From IMG/VR virus record IMGVR_UViG_3300009103_002144, positions 45,193 to 109,192 of that record: a stretch of DNA of 64,000 bases. One strand, given 5' to 3'. Positions 9,033 to 18,284 of this stretch are shown here, one piece after another. A program made the position numbers and the translations under genes. The notes under the pieces are model-generated. The model was not told where the DNA came from and ran no database searches. It worked only from the letters and a program-made list of their open reading frames with translations. This DNA is from a virus. Each line of letters begins with the position of its first letter. The stretch's first letter is position 1.

Positions 9033-10904
9033 TTATTCTCCAAAAATTCTTTCCGATTGGATGCTCGGTATTTGACCCTTCCGGGAATCCATGTTGGCTT
9101 TTAGCGCTGCGGCGGCAGAATTAATTTCTGGTGATGGTGCACCGTAACCGGGCGTAGTGTGTATTGAAAGATCGCTACAAAATGTCTGAATATCTGACAT
9201 AGTGGCCGAAAGGAGCTCATATAATTGTTGGTACATAACGTATGGCTGAGAGCTTCCATCGCCAGGACCACTATTATCTGAGCCTGCACCACCGTCATCG
9301 GGGTGTCTCCCTAAAAAGATTTTCGAGCCGCTTATCTGTATTGTTCCATCTGCCAAAATGTATATACACGCCATATCTTCATCAGGGATCCCCTGCTTGA
9401 TAATACGGATAGAGCCATTGATCTCTGGGGAGCCATCCACAGGATCATCTGCCTCAAGTTTTCTAGCGATAATTCGAATCTCATCAGCTTTCGTAACAAC
9501 ACTAGATGGAAAATCTTTGGTTGCGCCAATAGTAAGTTCTGTGTCTTCTGGACCAATAAGCGTTGGGAGCGTTTTACCTGGATTATCTATATTGAATAAA
9601 GGGTCTGGCTCCCCGGAGTGACTAATCCAAACACGGGCAGCATCATAAGCAAAATCCGGGTCGCCCTCAGGTGGAGCATCTAATCGATTTAAGTCGGCCT
9701 GTTCATTTGCTTGAGGATTCTTATTTGTTTCAATCCACTTCTCTCTTCCTGGGCCCAGGTGCTCTGGAATCGGGGTGTTCTCTATACAGCGAGGAGCAGT
9801 CAAAATAGGCGGTAATAATTCTGTTTTAGACCTGAATCTCCAGTCATGACGACCCCTTCCAGCCACCAAATCAATAGCGCCCCAGGGATATTCTTTTCGC
9901 TCTTCTATCTTATCTTCATCAAATGTAGCATTTGAGTAGTCGGAGTCCCATGCTAAATCAAGGCGTTCTCTGCCGATATGTCGGCCCCACCCACGTTGTT
10001 CTCCTAAACAAATTAATGTATTATTTGATCCTTGAAGAACCATGTCACCTGGACGCTTCGTAAATCGTGGTACATGTTGACGGTGAAACTGGTCATACGC
10101 GATAGCTACGTTTACCAGGTCTTCATACGCTAGCTCTTCCTTAAGGGTATATGCATCTTCTTTTCCAGTACCATTTGGGAATCCGAATAGCCTATCATCC
10201 ATCCCATCCCCGTCTTTGTCTTCACTTTCTAAAGGACTTATTACCTGTCCTTCCTCTGTCTGCTCGGTACCAGGGTTTACAATTGATGTCCCATCATCGG
10301 GCACTTCTTCAGTTTCCTGTGCGTTTTCAGCTAACTCTTTCGATGTTGGTTGTGCCAGACTTCCAACAAGCTTCCTATCGGCATGAGTAAAGTTAATGTC
10401 ATCTACATGTGACGGCTCTGGAATTCGGCACATCCAATATCGAATTTTTGTGGGAGTATCGGGCGAATCGACTACTACCCAAACCTGCTCTCCAGGCTTT
10501 ACTGGAAAACAAAGGTGGGGCGGGAAAAATGGATAGCACAACACACCTTGTCCACCAATTGCTTCTCCCTCAGGTATAGACTCTTCATTTTCTTCCGCTT
10601 CTCTTGCCTCTTCTTCTGTGGGCTGTTCAGTGGCATCTGCTGCCTTCTTATCTGCTCCCCCCGTTACAACACGAGCGATAATCGAGTTTCTTGGTGCGGT
10701 TGCAAGCATATCGGGCGAATCAATAAGAGCCTTCATTTCTTCAAGATCTTCTTCTGGAAATACACTCAAATCATAAAGCACTTCAACCACAACTGCTCTT
10801 GTAAAGATCTGCGTTGGATTCGCAGTTGCATTCGCATCAGCTGGAGCTGATGCGGTTGGATTCGCTTGTTGTGCTACTGCATCTGTACCTGATCCGCGAG
10901 CCAT
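9033..10904 (-). CDS. Baseplate hub / spike protein, gp5-like
   Basis: A 623-residue acidic protein. After an Ala/Thr-rich lead, residues about 30-180 have an OB-fold-like pattern (RAVVVEVLYDL ... PHLCFPVKPGEQVWVVVDSP ... RYWMCRIPEP) as in the N-terminal domain of gp5-type hub proteins. The middle is highly charged. The C-terminal part, about 470-560, has strand repeats (EIRIIARK, GSIRIIKQG, GTIQISGSKIFLGRH) that fit the start of a gp5C/VgrG-like beta-helix. No lysozyme domain can be seen, unlike T4 gp5. It is the first gene of the gp5-gp25-gp6-gp7 order. Its ATG is overlapped by the stop of the upstream coiled-coil gene. Confidence 0.75.
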   Translation of the reverse strand: MARGSGTDAVAQQANPTASAPADANATANPTQIFTRAVVVEVLYDLSVFPEEDLEEMKALIDSPDMLATAPRNSIIARVVTGGADKKAADATEQPTEEEAREAEENEESIPEGEAIGGQGVLCYPFFPPHLCFPVKPGEQVWVVVDSPDTPTKIRYWMCRIPEPSHVDDINFTHADRKLVGSLAQPTSKELAENAQETEEVPDDGTSIVNPGTEQTEEGQVISPLESEDKDGDGMDDRLFGFPNGTGKEDAYTLKEELAYEDLVNVAIAYDQFHRQHVPRFTKRPGDMVLQGSNNTLICLGEQRGWGRHIGRERLDLAWDSDYSNATFDEDKIEERKEYPWGAIDLVAGRGRHDWRFRSKTELLPPILTAPRCIENTPIPEHLGPGREKWIETNKNPQANEQADLNRLDAPPEGDPDFAYDAARVWISHSGEPDPLFNIDNPGKTLPTLIGPEDTELTIGATKDFPSSVVTKADEIRIIARKLEADDPVDGSPEINGSIRIIKQGIPDEDMACIYILADGTIQISGSKIFLGRHPDDGGAGSDNSGPGDGSSQPYVMYQQLYELLSATMSDIQTFCSDLSIHTTPGYGAPSPEINSAAAALKANMDSRKGQIPSIQSERIFGE

Positions 10905-11275
10905 TATTCACCCTTTTGAATCTGAGAGAATAAGTCATCTGCATTTATCGCAGCATGATCGCTCTCAGACTTTGATATTAGATCCGCTAATTTTAGCAAC
11001 TGATCATTTGACTTATTCATTCTCTCAAGATATTTCGTCAATGTCGATCCCAGAGTTGCATGCTCTGTTGTACCCTGACTCATTGTAGTGTAAGCTTCCA
11101 CAAAAAGAATATGTGCATTTTGTCTATCGAGCGTGGCATTCTCATAGATTTCTTTCCATAAAATCTTTTTCTTTGCATCAGCATGTTCTATCTTTGATAG
11201 CATATCAGAGAATTCTTCTATTTTTTTCTCTATACTTTCAAAATCTTTTGCAGCTTCTTCGATCTTACTACTCAT
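10904..11275 (-). CDS. Coiled-coil protein of tail module, unknown
   Basis: A 123-residue protein, almost entirely charged amphipathic helix, with heptad-like spacing in residues 1-60 (KIEEAAKDFESIEKKIEE) and again at about 80-110. It sits between the gp55-like sigma gene and the hub gene, overlapping the latter by one base. No known domain is recognised. Plausible roles are tail completion, a chaperone for hub assembly, or a sigma partner such as T4 gp33, but none of these is shown by the sequence. Confidence 0.6.
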   Translation of the reverse strand: MSSKIEEAAKDFESIEKKIEEFSDMLSKIEHADAKKKILWKEIYENATLDRQNAHILFVEAYTTMSQGTTEHATLGSTLTKYLERMNKSNDQLLKLADLISKSESDHAAINADDLFSQIQKGE

Positions 11276-11284
11276 AATATCTCC

Positions 11285-12010
11285 CTACAATAAGTCTACT
11301 ATCCTGTCATCGTGAACGATTTCTTTGTAATGTTTTCTTATTTTTGACATTGAAACAGAGAGTTGTTTTGAAGTTAACCCTGATATTTCTCTAACATACA
11401 CATAGATCGCTCGCTTATTCAAGAAGTCAAGATTATCGATATTCTCAAAAACGGTGCGAATCGCTTTTGCGCAAAGCACCTCGTTTGGTTTTTTAACACG
11501 ACCATCTATTTCATCAATTACGTCCATTATTCTATCACGAAGTTCAGCTTTTTCCAAAATGTCCTGTGGTGACGGAGCAACTTTGCTATTTGCAATTTTG
11601 GCTTTATCTCTAGAATTTAATATTGACAGATCGCTCATCGATACATGACGCTGATTATTTTTCTTAGCATTCCGACACCTGATTATCAACCAATTCTTTG
11701 CTACAACATTGAAATATGAAAACGCTTTGGTACCCCTGGATGGATCCCACTTATGAATTGTCTCATATAAAAATGCGACACAGTCACCTTTCATGGATGC
11801 AGTACTTTCATAAGGGGAATTAAAGCCGTATACGTAAATAAGACTTTCCGACAATTGCTCAAAAGCAGGCATGATCTCGTGACGATATATCTTCTCTTTT
11901 TCAGACGAATCTTCCGACTGTTGATAAGCTTCTATTGATGCCTGTGTATTTTTGTTAAAATACATGTTGCGCTTTTTGCCAGGATTTCTCCGGATCTTTC
12001 TTTTGGCCAT
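11285..12010 (-). CDS. Late-transcription sigma factor, T4 gp55-like
   Basis: A 241-residue basic protein. Residues about 55-125 match the sigma-70 region 2 pattern in the form seen in gp55: GDCVAFLYETIHKWDPSRGTK then AFSYFNVVAKNWLIIRCRN, where the first half resembles core-binding region 2.2 and the second the -10 recognition helix region 2.4. A C-terminal helical segment (about 195-240, LTSKQLSVSMSKIRKHYKEI) could be a small region 4-like helix-turn-helix. Length matches T4 gp55 (185) and larger jumbo-phage relatives. A GAGG ribosome-binding site lies 7-8 bases before the ATG. It would direct host RNA polymerase to late structural promoters. Confidence 0.82.
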   Translation of the reverse strand: MAKRKIRRNPGKKRNMYFNKNTQASIEAYQQSEDSSEKEKIYRHEIMPAFEQLSESLIYVYGFNSPYESTASMKGDCVAFLYETIHKWDPSRGTKAFSYFNVVAKNWLIIRCRNAKKNNQRHVSMSDLSILNSRDKAKIANSKVAPSPQDILEKAELRDRIMDVIDEIDGRVKKPNEVLCAKAIRTVFENIDNLDFLNKRAIYVYVREISGLTSKQLSVSMSKIRKHYKEIVHDDRIVDLL

Positions 12011-12319
12011 TTATTGTTCCTCTTCTACTTCTTCAATGATGCCACCAGTCAAAAGATTTGCAACAGCCAAAATTTGGTCTCTTGACCTTTTGATATCTTT
12101 ATGAACAGTCCTTATTTGAGGACTGTCATCAAAAAGCGGAATCTCCAAAACTTTAGATATAGATTCATATCTTTCATCAAGAACATCCAGACACTCCTCG
12201 ACAGCATCCTCTACCTTCAAAATGGTAACACCAAACTTATATACATAAAATGCGAGTACGCATGTACTCGCAAAAAACAAGCAAGATGATATCGCTAAAA
12301 ATGTCTCAAGACCTGTCAA
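12011..12319 (-). CDS. Small single-pass membrane protein, unknown
   Basis: A 102-residue protein with one hydrophobic segment at about residues 5-30 (LETFLAISSCLFFASTCVLAFY) and a charged helical C-terminal part, so it probably anchors in the inner membrane with the C-terminus in the cytoplasm. The start is a TTG at 12319, supported by GGGAG five bases upstream; it overlaps the end of the upstream glycosyltransferase by 14 bp. It ends directly at the sigma gene. No family recognised. Confidence 0.65.
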   Translation of the reverse strand: MTGLETFLAISSCLFFASTCVLAFYVYKFGVTILKVEDAVEECLDVLDERYESISKVLEIPLFDDSPQIRTVHKDIKRSRDQILAVANLLTGGIIEEVEEEQ

Positions 12320-13484
12320 TTAAGCTCCCAAGCTTTTCATCATAAATCGAAAAAATATTCTTTAAAGAATATTTTTCTGTTATCGTCGGAGCAGCGGTTT
12401 GTGCCCAGTCAGTGGGGGGCCCAGGAGACTTCCTGAACTTGGTTAATCGAGACTTAAAATGAACCTCTTTAACATTTGCCCAATGGGCGTCTTGCATAAA
12501 AATTTGGTTATCAATCTTCTGAGGTGGGACAGGCACAAGATCATAATCTAAAGAAAGAAACTTTACTCCCTTCATAAAATCTAAATGACCCGACCAATTG
12601 GTGGCAATAACAGGGAGACCACATACAGCGGCATCTAATATCGGTAAGCCCCATCCTTCTCCCCGAGTTGGCGCAACTAAAGCCTTTACACTTTCATGCT
12701 GATATAACGATGAAATTTCGCTTTCATCCATCAAGCCGTGAGCAAGATAAAACCGCGGGTAAGGACCTGAACGTACTTGACTTATCAATTCTCTTAAGAC
12801 CATCGTAGACTGCTCACGATCTTTAACGCTAAGTCGTCCAGTGTTCGTCTTTACAATAATTCCAACATCCGGATCATTTGAAAATAGCTCTGACAACCAC
12901 CTTATATTATAAAATGTATTCTTTCGGTCAGTTTCAGGATCTTGTCCGGTAATCTGCCCGAATATAAGAAGGTTGAACTTAGTTGGTATCTGATCCATGT
13001 CAGAAGATAGTTTCTCCGCCCTGGGTGTGTGACTTAAATTACATGTAAATGCTTCAGGAATTGAAGAAATCTTATCAGGAGATAATCCCGAGTCTATGAA
13101 AATTTTTCTTGTAAACTCACTTGGGACAACTATGTGGTCCATTCTATTACAAGCATCAATCCACGCAGGATTGCAGATCGTCGTTTCTACTCCTGCAGTT
13201 ATTCCCACATTAATTCTCGCCAAAGAAGGATCCCATTCATTCGGTAGCTGAATCTGTAGAGATATATCAACAGGAGTATTTTCTGGGAACGGTGTTGTAG
13301 CCTGCATTATACGACCTACTAAACCACTCTGGAGATCTGGATTGACGTAATACGGATTACAACCCCAGGGTAAGACGTGCGTATTAATTCTCCAACCCTT
13401 TGATTCAGCCCACTGAAAAACTTGTCGTGAGTGCTCTCCATAACCGCTAATTGAAAGAAGCGGACCCCTCAAAATAACATTCAT
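12306..13484 (-). CDS. Glycosyltransferase, GT4-like (GT-B fold)
   Basis: A 392-residue GT-B-type glycosyltransferase. The C-terminal nucleotide-sugar site is clear: TRGEGWGLPILDAAVCGLPV at about 272-292 is the EX7E-type motif of GT4 enzymes. The N-terminal domain begins with the GPLLSISGYGEHSRQV glycine-rich loop typical of acceptor domains. It probably transfers a sugar from a nucleotide donor to a growing surface glycan in the cytoplasm. It is the last gene of the long glycan island and is separated from the next glycosyltransferase by 4 bp. Donor and acceptor cannot be told from sequence. Confidence 0.88.
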   Translation of the reverse strand: MNVILRGPLLSISGYGEHSRQVFQWAESKGWRINTHVLPWGCNPYYVNPDLQSGLVGRIMQATTPFPENTPVDISLQIQLPNEWDPSLARINVGITAGVETTICNPAWIDACNRMDHIVVPSEFTRKIFIDSGLSPDKISSIPEAFTCNLSHTPRAEKLSSDMDQIPTKFNLLIFGQITGQDPETDRKNTFYNIRWLSELFSNDPDVGIIVKTNTGRLSVKDREQSTMVLRELISQVRSGPYPRFYLAHGLMDESEISSLYQHESVKALVAPTRGEGWGLPILDAAVCGLPVIATNWSGHLDFMKGVKFLSLDYDLVPVPPQKIDNQIFMQDAHWANVKEVHFKSRLTKFRKSPGPPTDWAQTAAPTITEKYSLKNIFSIYDEKLGSLIDRS

Positions 13485-13488
13485 ACCT

Positions 13489-14742
13489 TCATAACTCCCT
13501 TATCTCGAATCTATTTACCATTCTTTTGCCGCTCTGCCAATCTTCAACAAGCTTTATTAGCGAATTGTGCCACAGATTGACCGTAGTCTCTAAAGCGAAT
13601 TCGCTTGCCACATAATCACTCACTTTCTTACTAAGCGCTTCCTTTTCCTCTTTCGAGAGAGAATAAATCTTAAAAATCGCTTCAGCAGTGTCTTCTACAG
13701 AAACATAATCTTCGTAAATATATGGAACATTTTGTGAGCCCACCAGCGCCTTTAGCGAAATATCTAAAGCAACACCATTTTCAGACCCGTCTCTATGATC
13801 TATAACCTGTCTAGTTAATCCACCAGTTTTTGCAGCAACAATTGGGGTTCCAGTCTGCATTGCCTCAAGCGTTCCAAGACCAAAACCTTCTGCAAATGAG
13901 ATATTTATGCAACAATCAGAAACATTATGAAGAATGTTCATCTGCTCGAACTCTATTCTTTCCCTTGAAAATGTGACTCGGTCTAGAATCCCGAACATTT
14001 TTGCAACCTCAACCAAGTTTGGTCCTTCTGCATCAAATGGGTCAGTATGCATTAGCAGCATTACTTCTTCGCGATTATCGAGTCTATCCAAAAACAATTT
14101 CCAGGCCCATAATACATCTGCTGGGCGCTTCCTTTTTGCATTCCTGTTAACCCAAAAAGCGGTAAAGCAATTCTTGTTGTGAAACCCTAGAATCTTTTCT
14201 TTCCACTGAGCTATCTGATTTTCGGGGAGTTGGTAAAATACCTCTTTTGGTAAAGCATGCGGAATGAAGTTGGTCCGTTCCGGAAAGTTCTCTTTAACAA
14301 GTCCATACGTCATATATGAGTGACAATTTATTAGGTCAGTTGACGCATAGTAAGAGCTGTTAAACTCTGGTGTTGGCTCATTGTCCCACACATGCCAATA
14401 AGCGATTGGGCATATTTGGTGAATTTCTTCTTCCATTTCCCAAAGCCACGTAAAAAATCGAGGATCAGTAAAGATAAACAATATATCGGGCTTTTCGGTG
14501 GCTAACGCGAGACGAAGCATATCAGGATTACCAAAGCCATCAATCGGCTTGATAATAAAGTCTGGATTTACTTGCACAACGTTATAATCATTATGCTTTA
14601 AGGCAGCTCCAAACTGCCTAAAGCTCCAGCAGCCCTTTGCAATAAGGCCCTCGATTAAAAATCTTGATTGACACCCAACCCCCGACGTGCTAAGCGCATG
14701 ATCGGAAAGCATCAATATCTTATACTTCTTTTGTTCTGTCAT
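13489..14742 (-). CDS. Glycosyltransferase, GT4-like (GT-B fold)
   Basis: A 417-residue glycosyltransferase. The N-terminal domain starts with KILMLSDHALSTSGVGCQSR, a typical GT-B glycine-rich acceptor loop; the donor site SFAEGFGLGTLEAMQTGTPI at about 280-300 is the EX7E motif, followed by AAKTGGLTRQV. A GAGG ribosome-binding site lies 5 bases before the ATG. It belongs to the glycan island and is followed 4 bp later by another GT4-like gene. A 7-bp inverted repeat lies just upstream. Substrate unknown. Confidence 0.88.
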   Translation of the reverse strand: MTEQKKYKILMLSDHALSTSGVGCQSRFLIEGLIAKGCWSFRQFGAALKHNDYNVVQVNPDFIIKPIDGFGNPDMLRLALATEKPDILFIFTDPRFFTWLWEMEEEIHQICPIAYWHVWDNEPTPEFNSSYYASTDLINCHSYMTYGLVKENFPERTNFIPHALPKEVFYQLPENQIAQWKEKILGFHNKNCFTAFWVNRNAKRKRPADVLWAWKLFLDRLDNREEVMLLMHTDPFDAEGPNLVEVAKMFGILDRVTFSRERIEFEQMNILHNVSDCCINISFAEGFGLGTLEAMQTGTPIVAAKTGGLTRQVIDHRDGSENGVALDISLKALVGSQNVPYIYEDYVSVEDTAEAIFKIYSLSKEEKEALSKKVSDYVASEFALETTVNLWHNSLIKLVEDWQSGKRMVNRFEIREL

Positions 14743-14760
14743 CTAATCCTCATCTACGTG

Positions 14761-14782
14761 GATAATCATATCACAGATTATC
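14761..14782. promoter_or_regulatory. Inverted repeat GATAATC-N8-GATTATC (possible operator)
   Basis: A perfect 7-bp inverted repeat with an 8-base spacer lies in the 50-bp gap before the glycosyltransferase starting at 14742. Its centre-to-centre spacing of 15 bases suits either an operator dyad or a short RNA hairpin. There is no T-tract after it on the minus strand, so it is not a good terminator. Function unknown; a 7-bp dyad in an AT-rich gap can occur by chance. Confidence 0.3.
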
Positions 14783-14792
14783 ATAAAGTATA

Positions 14793-15662
14793 TCAGCCTG
14801 GACAATGAGATGTATTCTTAAATTCGCAAAATCTACACGACTGTCTATTTTTAAGATAAATGCCCCTCCGTACGGTCTTTACCATACTTCGTAAAATCGA
14901 CAGGGCATTTTCTTCTGCCTTCGGACCAACGGAGACCTTAACTAATTCACAAGAGTCACCGGGCGTACCGCCACGCTTAAGTAATACAAACCCACACTTC
15001 ACTTCTTTTATGTCTTTACCATTCTTGTTTTTCCAAAATGACTTGTATAAAGCGATCTGAGCCCAAGTTAATATATCTCTTTTCTTACTTGCGAACCACC
15101 CCTTGTCCCCAGCTGTTTTCCAATCAATAACGTAATAGTATTCTTTGCCACGAATTTTGACTTTAAGTAATGCATCGATGAAACCCTTAAAGAAGATATC
15201 ATAGCCAGGAAAATATTCGTATAATTGCTCTTCAGCTGATATTACCTCATAATCGCCGAATTCTTCTGTCAAAAATAACGGCAGATCTGTCAAGGACGTA
15301 TCGGCCCACTTCAACCATGACCCTAGATAATCATGCCCTTTCGGTTTCCAACCCTGCGACTTTCGATGATCCGCTTGAGCTTGAATCCATTCCTCCGAAT
15401 CAAAGCCGTGAATATCCCACTCACTTTTTATCTTCTCAAGGACTGCCTGTTTATCCATTACACCCGTCTTAAGGAAATTTTCAATACCATCATGAAGAGC
15501 AGAACCGTACGACAGGTAGGGTGATGGCTCATCTTTTGCAACTTTATCGATATATACAAGACGATGGTGATAGGGACACTCTTTCCATAATCGAATTTCC
15601 GAAAATGAAACGTGCGGTTTTCCTGTTGGGAAACTAATATCTTCTGGACTTGGAATATTCAT
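14793..15662 (-). CDS. PD-(D/E)XK nuclease, Cas4/AddB-like with putative Fe-S cluster
   Basis: A protein of 289 residues when started at the ATG at 15662, which has AAGGGG five bases upstream; a GTG at 15668 is the alternative. The C-terminal half has the PD-(D/E)XK core: an acidic strand YYVIDWKTAG at about 175-184 with the catalytic D-x-K, and the QIALYK helix typical of RecB-like nucleases. One Cys near residue 29 (KECPYHHR) and three at the C-terminus (C-x2-C-x7-C) reproduce the four-Cys 4Fe-4S arrangement of Cas4/AddB exonucleases. It is probably a DNA exonuclease for phage replication or recombination. It is unexpected inside a sugar operon: it overlaps the GMD gene upstream and a glycosyltransferase follows. 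Confidence 0.8.
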   Translation of the reverse strand: MNIPSPEDISFPTGKPHVSFSEIRLWKECPYHHRLVYIDKVAKDEPSPYLSYGSALHDGIENFLKTGVMDKQAVLEKIKSEWDIHGFDSEEWIQAQADHRKSQGWKPKGHDYLGSWLKWADTSLTDLPLFLTEEFGDYEVISAEEQLYEYFPGYDIFFKGFIDALLKVKIRGKEYYYVIDWKTAGDKGWFASKKRDILTWAQIALYKSFWKNKNGKDIKEVKCGFVLLKRGGTPGDSCELVKVSVGPKAEENALSILRSMVKTVRRGIYLKNRQSCRFCEFKNTSHCPG

Positions 15663-15664
15663 AT

Positions 15665-16702
15665 TCACCCCTTAAACTTCATCTTCATCCCAGGAATCCA
15701 TGCTTCTGGTTCCGGAGATCTACCTAATACCTGTAGCTCGGTTGTCGCGACTTTGAAATCATGAGCGTGCATTAAGCTGGCAAGATTAGAAAACTTTGTC
15801 TTAGGTTCCCACCCAAGCTTTTCTTTTGCTTTTGTTGGGTCTCCTAAAAGTATGGGCACCTCGTGAGGGCGGAATAGTCTCTCATCTATCTCTACATTTT
15901 CGTCAATTGATAGACCAGCAATGGAGAATACTTCTTCTAGCCACTCTTGAACCGAATGTGTCTCTCCGGTTGCTATGACATAATCATCTGGTTTTTTTTG
16001 TTGGAGCATTAGCCACATCGCCTCTACATAATCACCTGCAAATCCCCAGTCTCTCTTTGCGGAAAGGTTCCCAAGAAATAACTTCTCTTGCAGCCCAAGC
16101 TTTATTCTAGCAGCAGCAAGTGTGATCTTTCGTGTGACAAACGTTTCACCCCGACGAGGAGATTCGTGATTGAACAAAATGCCGCTTGAAATGTGCATGT
16201 CATAAGACTCACGATAATTTCTACACAGGTTATGAGCAAATACTTTAGCACAAGCATAAGGACTAGCAGGCATCAAAATTGTATTTTCGTCTTGAGGATA
16301 ATTGGGGTTATCACCGTACATCTCTGATGAGGATGCTTGATAAATCCTTATATCTTTGTTAACAAAACGAACAGCTTCAAGAATCCTTAGCGTACCCATG
16401 GCTATAGTATCAACTGTTTCTATCGGTACATCAAATGAAACTCGAACATGGGACTGCGCTGCGAGGTTATAAAACTCTTCTGGCTCATACTGCTCAAGCA
16501 ACCTATAGAGGGTTGAGGGGTCATGTAAAGAATAATATTCAAGACAAAACATGGGGTTGTTATAAATGTGATCCAAACGGTCAGTAGAGATCAAGCTTGT
16601 TCTTCTCTTAAGACCAACTACTCGATACCCTTTGCTCAATAGCAACTCAGCAAGATACGATCCATCTTGGCCAGTTATTCCTGTTACTAAAGCAGTTTTC
16701 AT
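15665..16702 (-). CDS. gmd: GDP-mannose 4,6-dehydratase
   Basis: A 345-residue extended short-chain dehydrogenase. It converts GDP-D-mannose to GDP-4-keto-6-deoxy-mannose. The NADP-binding motif [13 protein letters not shown] at residues 7-19 is diagnostic for GMD, followed by GLKRRTS; the catalytic Ser-Ser-Glu segment (ASSSEMYG) and Tyr-x3-Lys ([10 protein letters not shown]) are present, as is the [15 protein letters not shown] segment of true GMDs. Length is as in bacterial GMD (about 350-370). Its ATG overlaps the stop of the GDP-fucose synthase gene (ATGA), so the two are coupled. A GDP-heptose dehydratase (DmhA type) is the main alternative. Confidence 0.93.
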   Translation of the reverse strand: MKTALVTGITGQDGSYLAELLLSKGYRVVGLKRRTSLISTDRLDHIYNNPMFCLEYYSLHDPSTLYRLLEQYEPEEFYNLAAQSHVRVSFDVPIETVDTIAMGTLRILEAVRFVNKDIRIYQASSSEMYGDNPNYPQDENTILMPASPYACAKVFAHNLCRNYRESYDMHISSGILFNHESPRRGETFVTRKITLAAARIKLGLQEKLFLGNLSAKRDWGFAGDYVEAMWLMLQQKKPDDYVIATGETHSVQEWLEEVFSIAGLSIDENVEIDERLFRPHEVPILLGDPTKAKEKLGWEPKTKFSNLASLMHAHDFKVATTELQVLGRSPEPEAWIPGMKMKFKG

Positions 16703-17628
16703 TCCATTCCTCTTACGTTAGGATAATTCTCGATGAACCATTTACACGTCTTTTCTAGCCCATCCTCAAATGTAGTATATTGAGATCGATCCCATCCAGT
16801 TGACACAAGCTTATCATTACTGCTTGGCTTCCTAAATTGGCCGGATGGCTTTGACTTATCCCAAAAAACAGGACCATCATATTCTAGATTTTGGCAAACG
16901 AGCTCAACTACAGACGCAATACTTCTTTCCTCTGTTATACCAATATTAACAGGATCGGGATCATTGTACTCGTCTAGCAGGTAGAGTAAGATCTTCGAGA
17001 GATCCGGGGCATAGGTGAACTCCCTAAGAGCTGATCCATCGCTCCAAAAAGCAGGGGTGTTCCCAGTCTTTTTCGCTTCCCAAACTTTTCTGATTATTGC
17101 GGGAATAACATGCCCATTTTCTAAATCGAAGTTATCATGAGGACCATACAGATTGTTCGGCACAGCGCAGATGAAGTTACACCCATATTGCTGACGAAGT
17201 GCTCTAGATTGTACATCCAGCATTCTCTTTGAGTACGCATAGCCAAAGTTGCTAGAGTGCGGGGCACCGTTATGAATTTGGTCTTCAGTTAGCGGGTAAT
17301 TTACTTGGTCCGGATAAACGCAGGTAGACAAAAGCGACACAACTTTTGTTACTCCGAATTTTTTTGAAGCCTGGAGTACGTTTGTATTCATTCTAATATT
17401 ATCAGAAAAGAAGTCTGCTACAAAGTCAGTATTTCCTTTGACACCCCCAACTCTTGCCGCGAGATGGATTACAGCATCAGGAGTGTAATTCATTATCATT
17501 ACTTGCGTATCATGCCACGAGCGAAGATCGTGATGTTTAGAGCTCATAAGAATAATCTCATGATCTGTCTCCACATCTTGAAATCCGGAACCGACCATTC
17601 CGGTCCCACCTGTAATCAATACTCTCAT
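16699..17628 (-). CDS. fcl: GDP-L-fucose synthase (epimerase/reductase)
   Basis: A 309-residue short-chain dehydrogenase that would turn GDP-4-keto-6-deoxy-mannose into GDP-L-fucose by 3,5-epimerisation and reduction. It has the N-terminal NADP motif [10 protein letters not shown], a [11 protein letters not shown] segment and STCVYPD typical of Fcl/WcaG, the catalytic [11 protein letters not shown] (Tyr-x3-Lys), and [19 protein letters not shown], which is highly diagnostic for this family. Immediately followed by gmd with a 4-bp overlap. Family length is about 310-320 residues. The pair gives a phage-encoded GDP-fucose branch if GDP-mannose is available. Confidence 0.92.
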   Translation of the reverse strand: MRVLITGGTGMVGSGFQDVETDHEIILMSSKHHDLRSWHDTQVMIMNYTPDAVIHLAARVGGVKGNTDFVADFFSDNIRMNTNVLQASKKFGVTKVVSLLSTCVYPDQVNYPLTEDQIHNGAPHSSNFGYAYSKRMLDVQSRALRQQYGCNFICAVPNNLYGPHDNFDLENGHVIPAIIRKVWEAKKTGNTPAFWSDGSALREFTYAPDLSKILLYLLDEYNDPDPVNIGITEERSIASVVELVCQNLEYDGPVFWDKSKPSGQFRKPSSNDKLVSTGWDRSQYTTFEDGLEKTCKWFIENYPNVRGME

Positions 17629-18284
17629 ATTTCCATAACCTCGTAATAATGACCAATCAAAAACTTATTACCCTTGCTTAATGACTTTAGTTTATGAGAA
17701 GAATTATAATGCTCAGGGAGCATCACCCTAAAATCAAAGCTCACCCGCGTAACTCCGGTTCTATTTGGGAGATTTCCATGGATACATTGATTACCATTAA
17801 ATTTTACAACCTGACCTGGTTCAAGCTCAAACTGTCTAAAATCCATTTTTCCTGGTCTACTCTCGGCGATCGTCGTATTACTTTCGAACATGCGGGTTAG
17901 CGCAAGAATAAAATTCATTTCACCAGACGGATGATTATAGTCACCATCTTTGTGCCAGCCACCCACCGCAACATTATCTGGTAAATGAACACGAAATGAT
18001 GGCCATTTTTGATATATTAACTTGTCATTGGCACCCACGATGGGCGCTACAAAATCTTTTATAAAAGCCTTATAAGAACTTAAAAATTCTGGCCAGCCTG
18101 AGCGCATCTTATCATAAAAAACTCTATGAAACCTTGTGTCTGAATCGGATCCGGGCTCACTGAAAAACTCATATTGCTTATCTAAATCTAAGTGAAGATT
18201 ATTCAGGTCTTTTCTTCCAAAGAGATCTTGAAATAACGAGACAAACTTATACTTTTCTATATCATAATCATAATACTTTTCCAT
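17625..18284 (-). CDS. 2-oxoglutarate/Fe(II)-dependent oxygenase-like protein
   Basis: A 219-residue protein starting at ATG 18284, which has GAGG six bases upstream (a TTG at 18305 is the alternative). The iron ligands of the cupin-fold dioxygenases are visible: His111-x-Asp113 in GWHKDGDYNHP, and His169 in NQCIHGNLPNRTG, with Arg180 as the likely 2-oxoglutarate contact. It resembles StrG/phytanoyl-type oxygenases found in sugar and antibiotic gene clusters. It probably hydroxylates or oxidises a sugar or nucleotide-sugar intermediate; the substrate is not known. It overlaps the SDR gene upstream by 17 bp and fcl downstream by 4 bp. Confidence 0.78.
   Translation of the reverse strand: MEKYYDYDIEKYKFVSLFQDLFGRKDLNNLHLDLDKQYEFFSEPGSDSDTRFHRVFYDKMRSGWPEFLSSYKAFIKDFVAPIVGANDKLIYQKWPSFRVHLPDNVAVGGWHKDGDYNHPSGEMNFILALTRMFESNTTIAESRPGKMDFRQFELEPGQVVKFNGNQCIHGNLPNRTGVTRVSFDFRVMLPEHYNSSHKLKSLSKGNKFLIGHYYEVMEI

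Noticed and set aside
8746-9075. Plus-strand Pro/Ala-rich frame opposite the small tail gene
   Set aside because: The minus-strand gene has a strong AGGAGG site and sits in a continuous minus operon; the plus frame has neither.
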